DNA of 64,000 bases from Phenylobacterium sp. GTDB taxonomy: Bacteria; Pseudomonadota; Alphaproteobacteria; Caulobacterales; Caulobacteraceae. Positions 9,216 to 18,035 of the stretch are shown here, piece after piece. The DNA lies in the NCBI RefSeq assembly GCF_030681155.1, contig NZ_JAUXXE010000021.1, forward strand, positions 1 to 64,000. Direction: 5' to 3'. A program made the translations under genes and the position numbers. The stretch's first letter is position 1. Each line of letters opens with the position of its first letter. Under the pieces are notes generated by a model. It was not told the origin of the DNA, ran no database searches, and was given only the letters and a program-made list of their open reading frames with translations.

Positions 9216-9251
9216 CCGTTCACGCGGCGGGCGAGCCCGTCGCGTGAACGG
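9216..9251 (-). terminator. Intrinsic terminator after the TonB receptor gene
   Basis: Perfect 11-bp arms (CCGTTCACGCG at 9216-9226 and its complement at 9241-9251) enclose a nested CGGG/CCCG stem. Read on the minus strand, the hairpin begins about 10 bp after the receptor stop codon and is followed by CCCCTTTTAGTTTTC. This is a convincing Rho-independent terminator for the receptor transcript. Confidence 0.85.
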
Positions 9252-9261
9252 TGAAGGCTGA

Positions 9262-11544
9262 CTAGAACTTCTTGTTCAGGCTCATGCCGACGGTGCGCGG
9301 ACGCACCGTGATGCCGTTGATCGTTCCAGCGCTGATCGCGCTTTGGTTCTTCAGCACGTAGGCCAGTTCGTCGGTGATGTTGTTGACGTAGAGATAGGCC
9401 GCCCACTCATCCGCCTCGACGCCCACGCGGACGTTGGCGAGCGTGTAGTCGGGGATTTTCTGCCTGAAGGCGTTGTTCGGGCGGAATTCCGAATAGCTGG
9501 AGCCGACATAGTTGGCGTCGAGCCGGGCCATGCCGTCCAGGGTGTCGCTGAGCGGCCAGGTGTACTGGACCGCCACGCCGGCGGTGGCTTTCGGGATGTA
9601 CGGGATACGGTCGCCTTCGCGGCCTGGCGCGTTGACGTCGGGGTTGATCTGATCCTCGACCAGCTTGGCGTCGCTGAAGCTTGCGTTGGCCTGAAGCTGC
9701 AGGCCGTCCATCGGGTTGAGGAAGGCCTCGATCTCGGCCCCGCGCACCCGGGCGGCGCCGGCGTTGCTGATGAACGAGAAGGCGCCGTTCGGCGTCCGGC
9801 CGCTGACCTGCATGTTGTCCCAGTCGATCTGGTAGACATCGAAGTTGAGGGTCAGGCGGTTGTTCCACCAGGCCGTCTTCGCCCCGATCTCGTAGTTGAC
9901 CAGGCTGTCGGACGAATAGGGGGTCAGCGCGCCGGGCAGGCCGATGACCTGGTTGGCGCCGCCTGGACGGAAGCCTTCGGCGGCTTGGGCGTAGACCATG
10001 ATGTCGTCGTTCACCTCGTAGGAGGCGTTGAACTTGAACACCCAACCGTCTTCCTTGGAGGAGACGGTGGTCGGCGGGGTCACGCGCGCGCCGATCAGGT
10101 CGAGACCGATGGTGGTCTCGCCGACGATCTTCTTCTCGTACTTGAAGTAGCGGGCGCCGGCCGTCAGCGTCAGCTTGTCGGTGACCTCGTAGGAGCCTTC
10201 ACCGAAGGCGGCCGTCTGCTTCAGGCTGTCGTCGATGGTGCGGACAGTCGAGATGCGCGCCGGCGAATAGGCTATGCCGGTGGCCGGATCGACGCCTTGC
10301 TGCTGGCTGAGGATGAACGCGTCGCGGTCTTCCGAGAACAGCCCGACAGTCCAGTTCAACGCGCCGTCGCCGTTCGAGGACAGGCGAAGTTCGTTGGTCC
10401 AGGTGTCGACGTCCTGCGGCTGGTGCAGGGTGCTAGGCGTGTGGGTGTTCACATAGGCGTTGTAGGTCGCGAACTCGCCCGGGCCGCAAGGCAGGCCGCC
10501 GTTGCGCGAGGCGCAGAGGGCGGGGTTGTTGCGCAGGTTGCTGATGAAGTTGCTGACGTCGGTGGTCTGCAGCTGGCTACGCGAGTACTTCGAGGTCACC
10601 CCGGTTAGGGTGCCCCAGCCGAGGTCCCAGCGACCGGTCAGGCTGTAGATGTTGTAGTCGTCGAACAGCGGCAGTTCTGCGCGGGAGGTCGAGACGTAGT
10701 CGCCGGCCTTGACGCTGACCAGCGAAGACGCCCCATCGGTGCGCTGGACGAAGGCCGCCGCATCGATGGTCAGGTTCTCGGTCGGCTCGAAGCGAACCAG
10801 CAGTCGGCCAGCCCAGGTGGTTTCGTCGTTGACGTTCTTCAGGCCGAGATAGGTGTTGTCCACGTAGCCTTCGGCCTCGCGGTAGAACAGGACCGCGCGC
10901 GCGGCCAGCTTGTCCTCGACCAACGGCACGTTGACCATGGCGTTGGCCTCGTAGCCCATGCCGCCTTCGTTGGTGGAGAAGATGTTGCCCTCGACCGCAC
11001 CTTCATATTCGTAGATGGGCTTCTTGAAGATCACGCGTACCGTGCCGGCCATGGAGCCGGAGCCGTACAGCGTGCCTTGCGGGCCGCGCAGCACTTCGAC
11101 CTGCTGGACGTCGAACATCTTCAGGTCGGGCGAACGGGCGCCGCTGTCGCTGGTGGTGCCGGGCGAACCGCCGACCGGGACTTCGTCATAATAGACGCCG
11201 ACCTGGGCTTCACCGGCGCCCTGGATGCCGCGGATCACAATGCGCCGCGCGCCGGGGCCGCCATCGACCAGGGTCAGGCCGGGCACCGCCTTGGCGTAGT
11301 CGCTGATATTGTCGACGCCCATCTTGGCCAGGGTCTCGCCGGTGACGGCGGAGATGGCGATCGGCGTGTCTTGAAGAACGGTCGAGCGCTTCAGCGCCGT
11401 GACGACGAGTTCTTCAACCTGCGGACCGCTCGCGGCGGTCCCTTGAGCCCAGGCGGTCCCGCCGCCTGTGACCAGCAGGGCTGAGCCCAGGGCCGTGGCT
11501 CCAAGCAAGCGCGTGCGCTGCCTTGTAGTTTTAAGTTTGGTCAT
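9262..11544 (-). CDS. TonB-dependent outer-membrane receptor
   Basis: 760 residues from the ATG at 11544 (GGGGG upstream). The longer frame to 11616 would translate through an operator-like palindrome. The signal peptide ends at GTAWAQG. A TonB-box/plug start follows (EELVVTALKRSTVLQDTPIA), then plug motifs IRGIQGAGEAQVGVYYDEVP and VLRGPQGTLYGSGSMAGTVR. The C-terminal barrel ends in the aromatic residue of LNKKF. The plug style is that of the large IroN/CirA-like receptors abundant in Caulobacter and sphingomonads, which take up many ligands other than iron. The downstream amidohydrolase and upstream steroid-dehydrogenase-like SDR hint at an organic substrate, but nothing in the sequence fixes it. 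Three palindromes upstream suggest repressor control. Confidence 0.92.
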   Translation of the reverse strand: MTKLKTTRQRTRLLGATALGSALLVTGGGTAWAQGTAASGPQVEELVVTALKRSTVLQDTPIAISAVTGETLAKMGVDNISDYAKAVPGLTLVDGGPGARRIVIRGIQGAGEAQVGVYYDEVPVGGSPGTTSDSGARSPDLKMFDVQQVEVLRGPQGTLYGSGSMAGTVRVIFKKPIYEYEGAVEGNIFSTNEGGMGYEANAMVNVPLVEDKLAARAVLFYREAEGYVDNTYLGLKNVNDETTWAGRLLVRFEPTENLTIDAAAFVQRTDGASSLVSVKAGDYVSTSRAELPLFDDYNIYSLTGRWDLGWGTLTGVTSKYSRSQLQTTDVSNFISNLRNNPALCASRNGGLPCGPGEFATYNAYVNTHTPSTLHQPQDVDTWTNELRLSSNGDGALNWTVGLFSEDRDAFILSQQQGVDPATGIAYSPARISTVRTIDDSLKQTAAFGEGSYEVTDKLTLTAGARYFKYEKKIVGETTIGLDLIGARVTPPTTVSSKEDGWVFKFNASYEVNDDIMVYAQAAEGFRPGGANQVIGLPGALTPYSSDSLVNYEIGAKTAWWNNRLTLNFDVYQIDWDNMQVSGRTPNGAFSFISNAGAARVRGAEIEAFLNPMDGLQLQANASFSDAKLVEDQINPDVNAPGREGDRIPYIPKATAGVAVQYTWPLSDTLDGMARLDANYVGSSYSEFRPNNAFRQKIPDYTLANVRVGVEADEWAAYLYVNNITDELAYVLKNQSAISAGTINGITVRPRTVGMSLNKKF

Positions 11545-11584
11545 GTAATCCCCCGCGGCGACGCTCTTAAATGTGGCGCGCGGG

Positions 11585-11610
11585 CGATTAGTTTCATCTG
11601 AAACTAATCG
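11585..11610. promoter_or_regulatory. 26-bp perfect inverted repeat upstream of the TonB receptor
   Basis: The arm CGATTAGTTTCA at 11585-11596 is repeated in inverse at 11599-11610, with two bases between. It lies 41-66 bp upstream of the receptor ATG, where a repressor would block RNA polymerase. A GTTGCAAC palindrome overlaps its right end (11610-11617). The operator role is inferred. The symmetry is seen. Confidence 0.6.
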
Positions 11611-11628
11611 TTGCAACAGCAGAGTTTC

Positions 11629-11646
11629 AGGATTTTCGAAAATCCT
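11629..11646. promoter_or_regulatory. 18-bp palindrome, second site
   Basis: AGGATTTTCGAAAATCCT is a perfect, gapless palindrome 85-102 bp upstream of the receptor ATG. Its sequence is unrelated to the first site, so if functional it probably binds a different protein or marks the -35/upstream region. Confidence 0.45.
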
Positions 11647-11674
11647 TCTTGCTGTGTTCTTTGGGCCATCTTCC

Positions 11675-11689
11675 AGGCGCAGTGCGCCT
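11675..11689. promoter_or_regulatory. 15-bp inverted repeat, third site
   Basis: AGGCGCA-G-TGCGCCT has seven-base arms around a single base, 131-145 bp upstream of the receptor ATG and downstream of the hdhA-like stop. It has no T-tract on either strand, so it is not an obvious terminator. Confidence 0.35.
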
Positions 11690-11824
11690 TGTGGACTCTG
11701 TCCCTAATTGGTGTTGGGCGTCGAAATTCAACGCTTCAACCATCTCATTAGGTCTGCGCGTATGCTGTCTCAGTGTTGATGGCGGGGTAGTAGAGGGGCG
11801 CGTGACTGCTCGCGGCGGGCGGGC

Positions 11825-12595
11825 CTAGTCGAGTTCCTGGACGCCGCCGCCGCTGACCGTGATGACCTGGCCGGAAATCCAGGCCGAGGCCGGGGAGGCC
11901 AGAAACAGCGCCGCATACGCCATGTCGTCGGGTTCGCCGAGGCGTCCCAGCGGGGTGTGTTTCAGCATCGCCTTCTCAATCTCGGGATTGAGCACGCTCT
12001 TCAGCGCGGCGGTCTTGGTTGCGCCCGGCGCAATCGCATTGACCCGAATTCCCTTCGGCCCGAGATCGAAGGCGATGTTGCGCGTGAGGTGGTTTTCGGC
12101 GGCCTTGGACGAGCCGTAGGACGCCATGCGGAAGTTCTTGTTCTCGCCCGCCATCGAACTGATGTTGATGATCGAGCCGCCGCCCGCCTGTTCCATGTGG
12201 GGCGCACAAAGCTGGGCCAGCCGGAACACGGAAAAAACGTTGAGCTCGTAGGCCCTGACGAAGTCGCTCATCGGCATGTCGAACGGCTTGGGACCGCCGC
12301 CGCCGGCGTTGTTCACCAGTATGCTGACAGCGCCGAAGGCTTCAACTGCGCTCGCCACCAGACGTTCCAGGTCGCCGTCGTCGAGAACGTTGCAGCGCGC
12401 CGCGATAGCCTGGCCGCCCGCCTGACGGATTTGCTCGGCCGCCGCCTCAGCGGCGACCTCGTGCAGGTCGCTCACCACCACCTTGGCGCCGGCCGATGCG
12501 AAAAGTTCGGCGATCGCCAGACCGATGCCCGCGCCGGCGCCGGTGACGATCGCCACGCGATCATCCAGGCGGAACCTGTCGGGGTCGAATGTCAT
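11825..12595 (-). CDS. hdhA: SDR oxidoreductase, 7-alpha-hydroxysteroid dehydrogenase-like
   Basis: 256 residues, the length of a classical SDR. It has the NAD(P)-binding TGAGAGIG motif near 18, the NNAGGGG loop, catalytic Ser in NISSMAGENKN, and the YGSSK active-site Tyr/Lys. Long stretches match my memory of E. coli HdhA closely (ILVNNAGGGGPKPFDMPM, AYELNVFS, TVSGGGVQEL near the C-terminus). HdhA oxidises the 7-alpha-hydroxyl of bile acids with NAD. Whether bile acids are the substrate here is uncertain, since close relatives act on other secondary alcohols. The gene lies between ilvD (92 bp upstream) and the TonB receptor, all on the minus strand. Start ATG at 12595. Confidence 0.82.
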   Translation of the reverse strand: MTFDPDRFRLDDRVAIVTGAGAGIGLAIAELFASAGAKVVVSDLHEVAAEAAAEQIRQAGGQAIAARCNVLDDGDLERLVASAVEAFGAVSILVNNAGGGGPKPFDMPMSDFVRAYELNVFSVFRLAQLCAPHMEQAGGGSIINISSMAGENKNFRMASYGSSKAAENHLTRNIAFDLGPKGIRVNAIAPGATKTAALKSVLNPEIEKAMLKHTPLGRLGEPDDMAYAALFLASPASAWISGQVITVSGGGVQELD

Positions 12596-12662
12596 CGCGT
12601 TTTCCGCCTGTGCTTGTCATGCAAACGCCAGGCCGCGAAACGCAGTTCCTTTCAGGTGGAGA

Positions 12663-12682
12663 GGCGGGCGATGCCGCCCGCC
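12663..12682 (-). terminator. GC-rich hairpin between ilvD and the SDR gene
   Basis: GGCGGGC (12663-12669) and GCCCGCC (12676-12682) form a 7-bp stem with a 6-base loop, beginning six bases after the ilvD stop on the minus strand. No T-run follows, so it may only attenuate or protect the transcript. Confidence 0.35.
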
Positions 12683-12687
12683 CTCAA

Positions 12688-14535
12688 CTACCGCTGTTGG
12701 TCGACGTCGCGGACCGCGCCGCGCGCGGCGCTGGTGGTGAAGGCGGCGTAGGCACGCAGGGCCGTGGACACCTTCCGTGTCCGGCCGTGGGCCTTCCAGG
12801 CTTTGTCGCCCAAGGCCACCATGGCGGCGCGCCGTTCAGCCAGCACCGCGTCGGGCACCTTCAGTTCCATGGTCCGGCTGGGGATGTCGATCTCGATCCG
12901 GTCGCCGTCTTCGACCAGCGCGATCAGACCGCCCTCGGCGGCTTCCGGCGAGACGTGGCCGATCGACAGGCCGGAGGTGCCGCCGGAGAAGCGCCCGTCG
13001 GTGATCAGAGCGCAGGCTTTCCCGAGGCCCTTCGATTTCAGATAGCTGGTCGGGTAGAGCATCTCCTGCATCCCCGGCCCGCCGCGAGGCCCCTCATAGC
13101 GGATCACAACCACGTCGCCAGCCTTCACCACGTTGGTGAGGATGGCGCTGACCGCCGCGTCCTGGCTTTCAAACACCCGCGCCGGGCCAGCAAAGACCAG
13201 AGAGCCTTCATCGACCCCTGCGGTTTTCACGATGCTGCCTTCAAGGGCGAGGTTGCCGCTCAGCACGGCCAAGCCGCCGTCCTTGGAGAAGGCGTGTTCC
13301 ACCGAACGGATGACTCCGCCCTCCCGGTCGAGGTCGAGTTCCTTCCAGCGGCGGGCCTGGCTGAAGGCCACCTGGGTCGGTACGCCGCCCGGCGCGGCCT
13401 TGAAGAAGGTCTGCACCTCTTCGCTGTTGGTGCGCGCGATGTCCCAGCGATTCAGCGCGTCGGACAGGGTCGGGCTGTGGACGGTAGGCTGGTCGGTCTT
13501 CAGCAGGCCGCCGCGGTCCAGTTCGCCGAGGATCGCCATGACGCCGCCGGCCCGGTGGACGTCTTCCATGTGAACATCGGACTTGGCCGGCGCCACCTTG
13601 GACAGGCAGGGCACTTGACGCGACAGGCGGTCGATATCGGCCATGGTGAAGTCGACGCCGGCCTCATGCGCGGCGGCCAACAGGTGCAGCACCGTATTGG
13701 TCGAGCCCCCCATGGCGATGTCCAGGCTCATGGCGTTCTCGAACGCCTCGAAGCTGGCGACCGAACGCGGCAGCACGCTGGCGTCGTCATTTTCGTAGTG
13801 GCGGCGGGTGATGTCGACGATCAGGCGACCGGCTTCCAGGAACAGGCGCTCGCGGTCGGCGTGGGTGGCGAGCACTGATCCGTTGCCTGGCAGCGACAGG
13901 CCCAGCGCCTCGGTCAGGCAGTTCATCGAATTGGCGGTGAACATGCCCGAGCAGGAGCCGCAGGTGGGGCAGGCCGCGCGCTCGATGGCCGCCACGTCGG
14001 CGTCGCTGATCGACTCGTCGGCAGCGGCGACCATGGCGTCGACCAGGTCCAGGGCGACCTCCTTGCCGTTCAGCACCACCTTGCCGGCCTCCATCGGGCC
14101 GCCGGAGACGAACACCGTCGGGATGTTGAGGCGCAGCGAAGCCATCAGCATGCCGGGCGTGATCTTGTCGCAATTAGAGATGCAGACCATGGCGTCCACG
14201 CAGTGCGCGTTGGCCATGTACTCGACGCTGTCGGCGATCAACTCGCGCGAGGGCAGGCTGTAGAGCATGCCGTCGTGGCCCATGGCGATGCCGTCATCGA
14301 CCGCGATGGTGTTGAACTCCTTGGCCACGCCGCCGACCTTTTCGATCTCGCGCGCCACCAACTGACCCAGGTCCTTCAGGTGCACGTGCCCCGGCACGAA
14401 CTGGGTGAAGGAGTTCACGACAGCGATGATCGGTTTGCCGAAGTCGCCGTCCTTCATTCCGGTCGCGCGCCACAGGCCGCGAGCGCCGGCCATGTTGCGG
14501 CCATGGGTGGAGGTGCGTGAGCGATAGACCGGCAT
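12688..14535 (-). CDS. ilvD: Dihydroxy-acid dehydratase
   Basis: 615 residues from [18 protein letters not shown] (ATG 14535), the same start and length as E. coli IlvD. The in-frame extension to 14580 is not conserved. It dehydrates 2,3-dihydroxy-isovalerate and -methylvalerate to the 2-keto acids of valine and isoleucine synthesis. Iron-sulfur cysteines sit in [13 protein letters not shown] and [19 protein letters not shown]. Further signatures are [29 protein letters not shown] and [17 protein letters not shown]. This is the IlvD proper subgroup rather than the related sugar-acid dehydratases. It is divergent from a LysR-type gene 97 bp away, which may regulate it. Confidence 0.95.
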   Translation of the reverse strand: MPVYRSRTSTHGRNMAGARGLWRATGMKDGDFGKPIIAVVNSFTQFVPGHVHLKDLGQLVAREIEKVGGVAKEFNTIAVDDGIAMGHDGMLYSLPSRELIADSVEYMANAHCVDAMVCISNCDKITPGMLMASLRLNIPTVFVSGGPMEAGKVVLNGKEVALDLVDAMVAAADESISDADVAAIERAACPTCGSCSGMFTANSMNCLTEALGLSLPGNGSVLATHADRERLFLEAGRLIVDITRRHYENDDASVLPRSVASFEAFENAMSLDIAMGGSTNTVLHLLAAAHEAGVDFTMADIDRLSRQVPCLSKVAPAKSDVHMEDVHRAGGVMAILGELDRGGLLKTDQPTVHSPTLSDALNRWDIARTNSEEVQTFFKAAPGGVPTQVAFSQARRWKELDLDREGGVIRSVEHAFSKDGGLAVLSGNLALEGSIVKTAGVDEGSLVFAGPARVFESQDAAVSAILTNVVKAGDVVVIRYEGPRGGPGMQEMLYPTSYLKSKGLGKACALITDGRFSGGTSGLSIGHVSPEAAEGGLIALVEDGDRIEIDIPSRTMELKVPDAVLAERRAAMVALGDKAWKAHGRTRKVSTALRAYAAFTTSAARGAVRDVDQQR

Positions 14536-14632
14536 GACGGATATCCAGGTGATGACGGGCCTCGATACCCTGTCGCTCAACGGCTGTGAAATATATTAGT
14601 GTGCCTCGATTGGGTCGCTGGGAGTCTGAGTG

Positions 14633-15544
14633 ATGGAAGTCCGGCAACTGCGGCACTTCGAGGCGGTGGCCGAAACCCTGCATTTCGGGCGCGCGGCCAC
14701 GCGGCTCGGCATGACTCAACCGCCGCTTAGCCAGTCGATCCTGACGCTGGAGCGTGAGCTGGGCGCGGCGCTGTTCGTTCGCACAAAGCGCAGCGTCGCC
14801 CTGACGCCCTTTGGCGAGCAGTGGCTGGTCCATGTGCGCGCCGCCTTGGCCAGCGTGGCCGCCCTGCCGGACCTCGCCAAGCGGCTGCGCGATGGCGACG
14901 CCGGACGTCTGGAACTCTCGTTCGTCAGCACGGCCGACTACAGCATCCTGCCCGATCTGGTCCGCCGCTATGCGAACCTCTACCCGGCCGTCGAGATCGC
15001 CCTGACTGAGGCGACCAGCGACGTGCAGATCGCGGCCTTGCTGGAAGGCCAAGGGCACGCCGGTATCATCATCCCTCCGGCGAGCGGGGAACTGCCAGAG
15101 CCGCTGAGCTATCGCCGCCTGGTGTCTGAACCGCTGGTGGTGGCCGCGCCTGAGAGCTGGATCGACGAGGGCCGCTTGCAGCTCACGGAGGATCAGTTGG
15201 CGCCTGAGGCGGTGATCGGAGCTCCCTTGATCATCTTTCCAAGGCGCTCGGCCCCGGCGTTCTACGACCTGGTGACCGGCTACTTCGCCGCGCACGGCGG
15301 TAAGGCCCGGATTGTCCAGGAGGCCATCCAGATGCAGACGATCATCAGCCTAGTCTCCGCCGGTATGGGCATCGCGCTTGTCCCGGATTCGCTGCGCAGT
15401 CTGGCGCGCAAGGGCGTCGCCTATGTGACCCTGCAGAAGGGCGCGCCATCGCTCGAAAGCGGCGTCGTCTGGCGGCACGGGGACACCACTCCGACGCTCG
15501 AACGTTTTCTCAATGTGGCGTTGGACGCTCCGGGGGCGTCTTGA
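14633..15544 (+). CDS. LysR-family transcriptional regulator
   Basis: 303 residues from ATG 14633, with GGAG eight bases upstream. The N-terminal winged helix-turn-helix is RQLRHFEAVAETLHFGRAA, then LGMTQPPLSQSILTLERELG and ALFVRTKRSVALTPFG. The periplasmic-binding-protein-like effector domain follows (ELSFVSTADYSILPDLVRRY, AGMGIALVPDSLRSL). The HTH is close to the BenM/CatR/CbbR branch. It is transcribed away from ilvD, and the 97-bp intergenic segment contains an AT-rich ATATATTAG stretch that could hold the LysR site and both promoters. The effector is unknown. Confidence 0.9.
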   Translation: MEVRQLRHFEAVAETLHFGRAATRLGMTQPPLSQSILTLERELGAALFVRTKRSVALTPFGEQWLVHVRAALASVAALPDLAKRLRDGDAGRLELSFVSTADYSILPDLVRRYANLYPAVEIALTEATSDVQIAALLEGQGHAGIIIPPASGELPEPLSYRRLVSEPLVVAAPESWIDEGRLQLTEDQLAPEAVIGAPLIIFPRRSAPAFYDLVTGYFAAHGGKARIVQEAIQMQTIISLVSAGMGIALVPDSLRSLARKGVAYVTLQKGAPSLESGVVWRHGDTTPTLERFLNVALDAPGAS

Positions 15545-15608
15545 CGCTGGCGGCGTCGCGGCGTTCTGGATCGCAGCTTGAGGCGTTCGATCGATCGCGG
15601 GAGCGGCC

Positions 15609-16178
15609 ATGCAACTAGGCGCGATAATCCTGAGCGGCGGAGCCTCCAGCCGCATGGGCGTGGACAAGGCGGCGATGGACTGGCTCGGCCGCCGCGCCGT
15701 GGACCGGGTGGCCGATCTTGCATTCGAGGTCGGCGCGTCGATCGTCGTCACCGTCGGTACCACTGACTATGGCCTGCCGGTCGTCGTGGAGGAGACGCCG
15801 CTAGGCGGGCCCGTGGGGGGAGTGTTGGCGGGGGCCTTGGCCTTGCGCGATGCTGGATGCGACCGCGCCCTGGTGCTGGCCGTCGACGCACCGAGCCTGA
15901 CGGTGCTGGATCTCGCGCCGCTGCTCGCCTCCGGTGCATCATGCGCCGCCTATGAGGGCCTCCACCTTCCGCTTGTCGTGACGCTCGCGGCCCTGCCATC
16001 TGACGCCCGGGCCGATTGGTCGATGGCCCGACTGGCGGAACGGGCCGGCGTAGCGCGGCTCGCGCCATCGAGCGACGCGCGGGCCAGACTTAGGGGCGCG
16101 AACACACCCCAGGAACGCGAGATCCTGCTGGCCGATCTGGCCAAGAGGGAAGGCGCCCAAGATCGCGGCGCCGGCTGA
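15609..16178 (+). CDS. mobA: Molybdenum cofactor guanylyltransferase-like protein
   Basis: 189 residues. The N-terminal [19 protein letters not shown] is the nucleotidyltransferase loop that binds GTP, and [18 protein letters not shown] carries the metal-binding aspartate of the MobA fold. The [16 protein letters not shown] segment is typical. MobA adds GMP to Mo-molybdopterin to make bis-MGD, the cofactor of the NasA-type nitrate reductase encoded 6 kb downstream. That context supports the call. GGGAG lies just upstream of the ATG. It is somewhat diverged from E. coli MobA, and a MocA-like cytidylyltransferase is a less likely alternative. Confidence 0.8.
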   Translation: MQLGAIILSGGASSRMGVDKAAMDWLGRRAVDRVADLAFEVGASIVVTVGTTDYGLPVVVEETPLGGPVGGVLAGALALRDAGCDRALVLAVDAPSLTVLDLAPLLASGASCAAYEGLHLPLVVTLAALPSDARADWSMARLAERAGVARLAPSSDARARLRGANTPQEREILLADLAKREGAQDRGAG

Positions 16179-16265
16179 CTGCGAATTGTGCGTTTAAGCG
16201 TTGCTGTGCCGCAAACGCGTTGAAGCATTCTGCCTTGGCGCGTGGGCGCCCACTAGTCCGGCCGT

Positions 16266-16844
16266 ATGCGCGTCTTGGTCATCGATCCTGACTCCGCCCG
16301 AGCTGCGCTCGTGGCCGAAGGCCTGGCGGGGGTCGATCCGCTGGAGGTGCGCCATCGGCCCTCTTATGACGAGGCCGAAGCCGCTGCATTCGCGCCCGAC
16401 GTTGTCGTGGTCGCGACCGAGAGCCCTGACCGGGACACGATCGACAGCCTGCGGGACGCCAGCCTAGCCAATCCGCGACCGGTGGTGATGTTTGTGGATC
16501 GCTCTGAACCGGGATTGGCTGAGGCCGCGGTGCGCGCGGGGGTGGCGGCCTATGTCGTCGATGGCCTGGCGCCAGGTCGCGTGCGCGGGGTGCTGGAAGT
16601 CGCCATGAGCCGCTTTCAGCTCATGAACCAGCTACGCAAGGATCTCGACAAGGCCAAGGCCGATCTCGCGTCGCGCAAGACCATCGAGCGCGCCAAGGCG
16701 CTGCTGATGAAGGAGCGCGGCCTGGAGGAGGAAGATGCCTACAAGCTGCTGCGCAAGCTCTCGATGGACACTGGCCGTCCTCTCGGGGCGGTCGCGGCCG
16801 ACCTGCTGGCTTTCGCCGGCGTGCTGAAGGGAGATGCGTCGTGA
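16266..16844 (+). CDS. nasT: NasT-type ANTAR antitermination regulator
   Basis: 192 residues. The first ~120 residues are a response-regulator-like receiver (MRVLVIDPDSARAALVAEGL). The C-terminal ~65 are an ANTAR RNA-binding domain: DLASRKTIERAKALLMKERG, EEDAYKLLRKLSMDTGRPLG, then AVAADLL. In nitrate-assimilating bacteria NasT binds a two-hairpin leader RNA and prevents termination when nitrate releases it from NasS. The gene overlaps nasS by four bases (GTGA), so the pair should be made in fixed ratio. A terminator and structured leader lie between nasS and the transporter gene, as expected for its target. Gene order is nasT-nasS. Confidence 0.9.
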   Translation: MRVLVIDPDSARAALVAEGLAGVDPLEVRHRPSYDEAEAAAFAPDVVVVATESPDRDTIDSLRDASLANPRPVVMFVDRSEPGLAEAAVRAGVAAYVVDGLAPGRVRGVLEVAMSRFQLMNQLRKDLDKAKADLASRKTIERAKALLMKERGLEEEDAYKLLRKLSMDTGRPLGAVAADLLAFAGVLKGDAS

Positions 16845-17812
16845 CTGGGCTGGTGAAGCTGGGCTTCATGCCGCTGGACGACGCCGCGGGCTTGATCGCC
16901 GCCAAGGCGCTCGGCTTCTTCGCCGACGAGGGGCTGAATGTAGAACTGTCGCGTGAGGCGTCGTGGGCCACGATCCGCGACAAGGTGGCGGTGGGCGCGC
17001 TCGACGGCGCCCACATGCTGGCGCCCATGGTGCTGGCCCAAAGCCTGGGGATCGGCAGCGAGGCGACCCCGATGATCGCGCCCTTGGCCTTGGCCACTGA
17101 CGGTGCGGCCATCACCCTTTCGACGCGGCTGGGCCTCGGCGCCGGTCCAAGCGCAATCGGCCTTGCTGAGTTGGTCGCTCAGCGGCGCGAGATGGAGTCC
17201 AGCCCGCTGACTTTCAGCGTGGTGTTTCCGTTCTCCACCCACAACTACCTCCTGCGGCTATGGATGGCGCAGGCGAGCCTGGACCCTGACCGGGACGTCC
17301 GCATCGTGGTGGCGCCGCCACCGCGGATGGCCGAACTGTTGGCCGGTGGCGTGATCGAGGGTTTCTGCGTGGGCGAGCCCTGGAGCGCCGTGGCGGTCGA
17401 TGCGGGGGTTGGGGTTGTCGCCGCCCGAGCCGCGGCCATAGCGCCAAGAGCGCCGGACAAGGTCTTCGCCACCACCCGCGCCTGGGCGGGAGAAAACCCA
17501 GAAGTGCTTCAGGCGCTTTTGCGGGCGTTGCTTCGGGGCCTTGAGTGGGCGGACGCGCCGGAGAACCGAAAGACCCTGGCGGCGCTGCTCGCCGAGCCGG
17601 CCCATATCGGCGTCCCTGCCGACCTCATCGCTGCGGGCCTGCGCCACGTGGTGTTTCACCGGGACAGTGTGGCGCGCCCCGAACCTGTCCAGGCTGGGTG
17701 GCTGATCGCCCAGATGCAGCGCTGGGGACAGGTTCCTGCAGACGCGGACCTTGCAGCAGCTTTGGCGGTCTATGCCCCCGAAATGCACGATCGGGCCGCC
17801 GGCTTAGCTTGA
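16841..17812 (+). CDS. nasS: NasS nitrate/nitrite sensor (NrtA-like binding protein)
   Basis: 323 residues from GTG 16841, overlapping the nasT stop. The sequence is that of the CmpA/NrtA substrate-binding family (KLGFMPLDDAAGLIAAKALG, GALDGAHMLAPMVLAQ, FSVVFPFSTHNYLLRLW, GFCVGEPWSAVAV) but without a signal peptide or lipobox. That marks it as the cytoplasmic sensor NasS rather than a transporter component. NasS holds NasT in an inactive complex and releases it on binding nitrate or nitrite. There is no NrtBCD ABC transporter nearby, in agreement with a sensory role. Confidence 0.87.
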   Translation: MTGLVKLGFMPLDDAAGLIAAKALGFFADEGLNVELSREASWATIRDKVAVGALDGAHMLAPMVLAQSLGIGSEATPMIAPLALATDGAAITLSTRLGLGAGPSAIGLAELVAQRREMESSPLTFSVVFPFSTHNYLLRLWMAQASLDPDRDVRIVVAPPPRMAELLAGGVIEGFCVGEPWSAVAVDAGVGVVAARAAAIAPRAPDKVFATTRAWAGENPEVLQALLRALLRGLEWADAPENRKTLAALLAEPAHIGVPADLIAAGLRHVVFHRDSVARPEPVQAGWLIAQMQRWGQVPADADLAAALAVYAPEMHDRAAGLA

Positions 17813-17822
17813 AAAGCAGTCA

Positions 17823-17849
17823 GCGCCCAAAATCGGGCGCCTAGTTTTT
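17823..17849 (+). terminator. Intrinsic terminator after nasS
   Basis: GCGCCC (17823-17828), loop AAAATC, GGGCGC (17835-17840), then CTAGTTTTT. It starts 11 bp after the nasS stop and separates the regulatory from the structural part of the nitrate locus. Confidence 0.75.
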
Positions 17850-18035
17850 GCGCTGCAACATGAAACCATGTCGGCGTTCCGTCGGCGGATGATGACGACC
17901 GGCCCGGCGAGTGACCTGCTGGTCTCAGGCCCAGGACAACGGCGTTCGCGGCTTCTTGGAACGGCTCGATGAAGAGCCCTCCCAAAACCCTCGGCGACGC
18001 CGCCGCTTCCGTCCAATCCGTACGGGGCTCATCCG
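17850..18035 (+). promoter_or_regulatory. Structured leader before the nitrate transporter gene, candidate NasT target
   Basis: This 186-bp non-coding stretch lies between the nasS terminator and the narK-type start. Visible structures are a GACC-TGCT-GGTC hairpin (about 17918-17929), and GGCTC-GATGAA-GAGCC at 17963-17978 followed by CTCCCAAAA. The 3' arm of the latter can instead pair with GGCTTCTT at 17950-17957, giving two mutually exclusive folds. That is the logic of an antitermination leader. ANTAR proteins recognise paired hexaloop hairpins with A at position 1 and G at position 4. The loops I can draw do not fit that exactly, so the NasT assignment rests on context. Confidence 0.5.

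Noticed and set aside
16179..16265. Sigma-54 (-24/-12) promoter upstream of nasT
   Set aside because: The best GG...GC candidate lacks the TTGCA half. Symmetric GGGCGCCC is common in this GC range.
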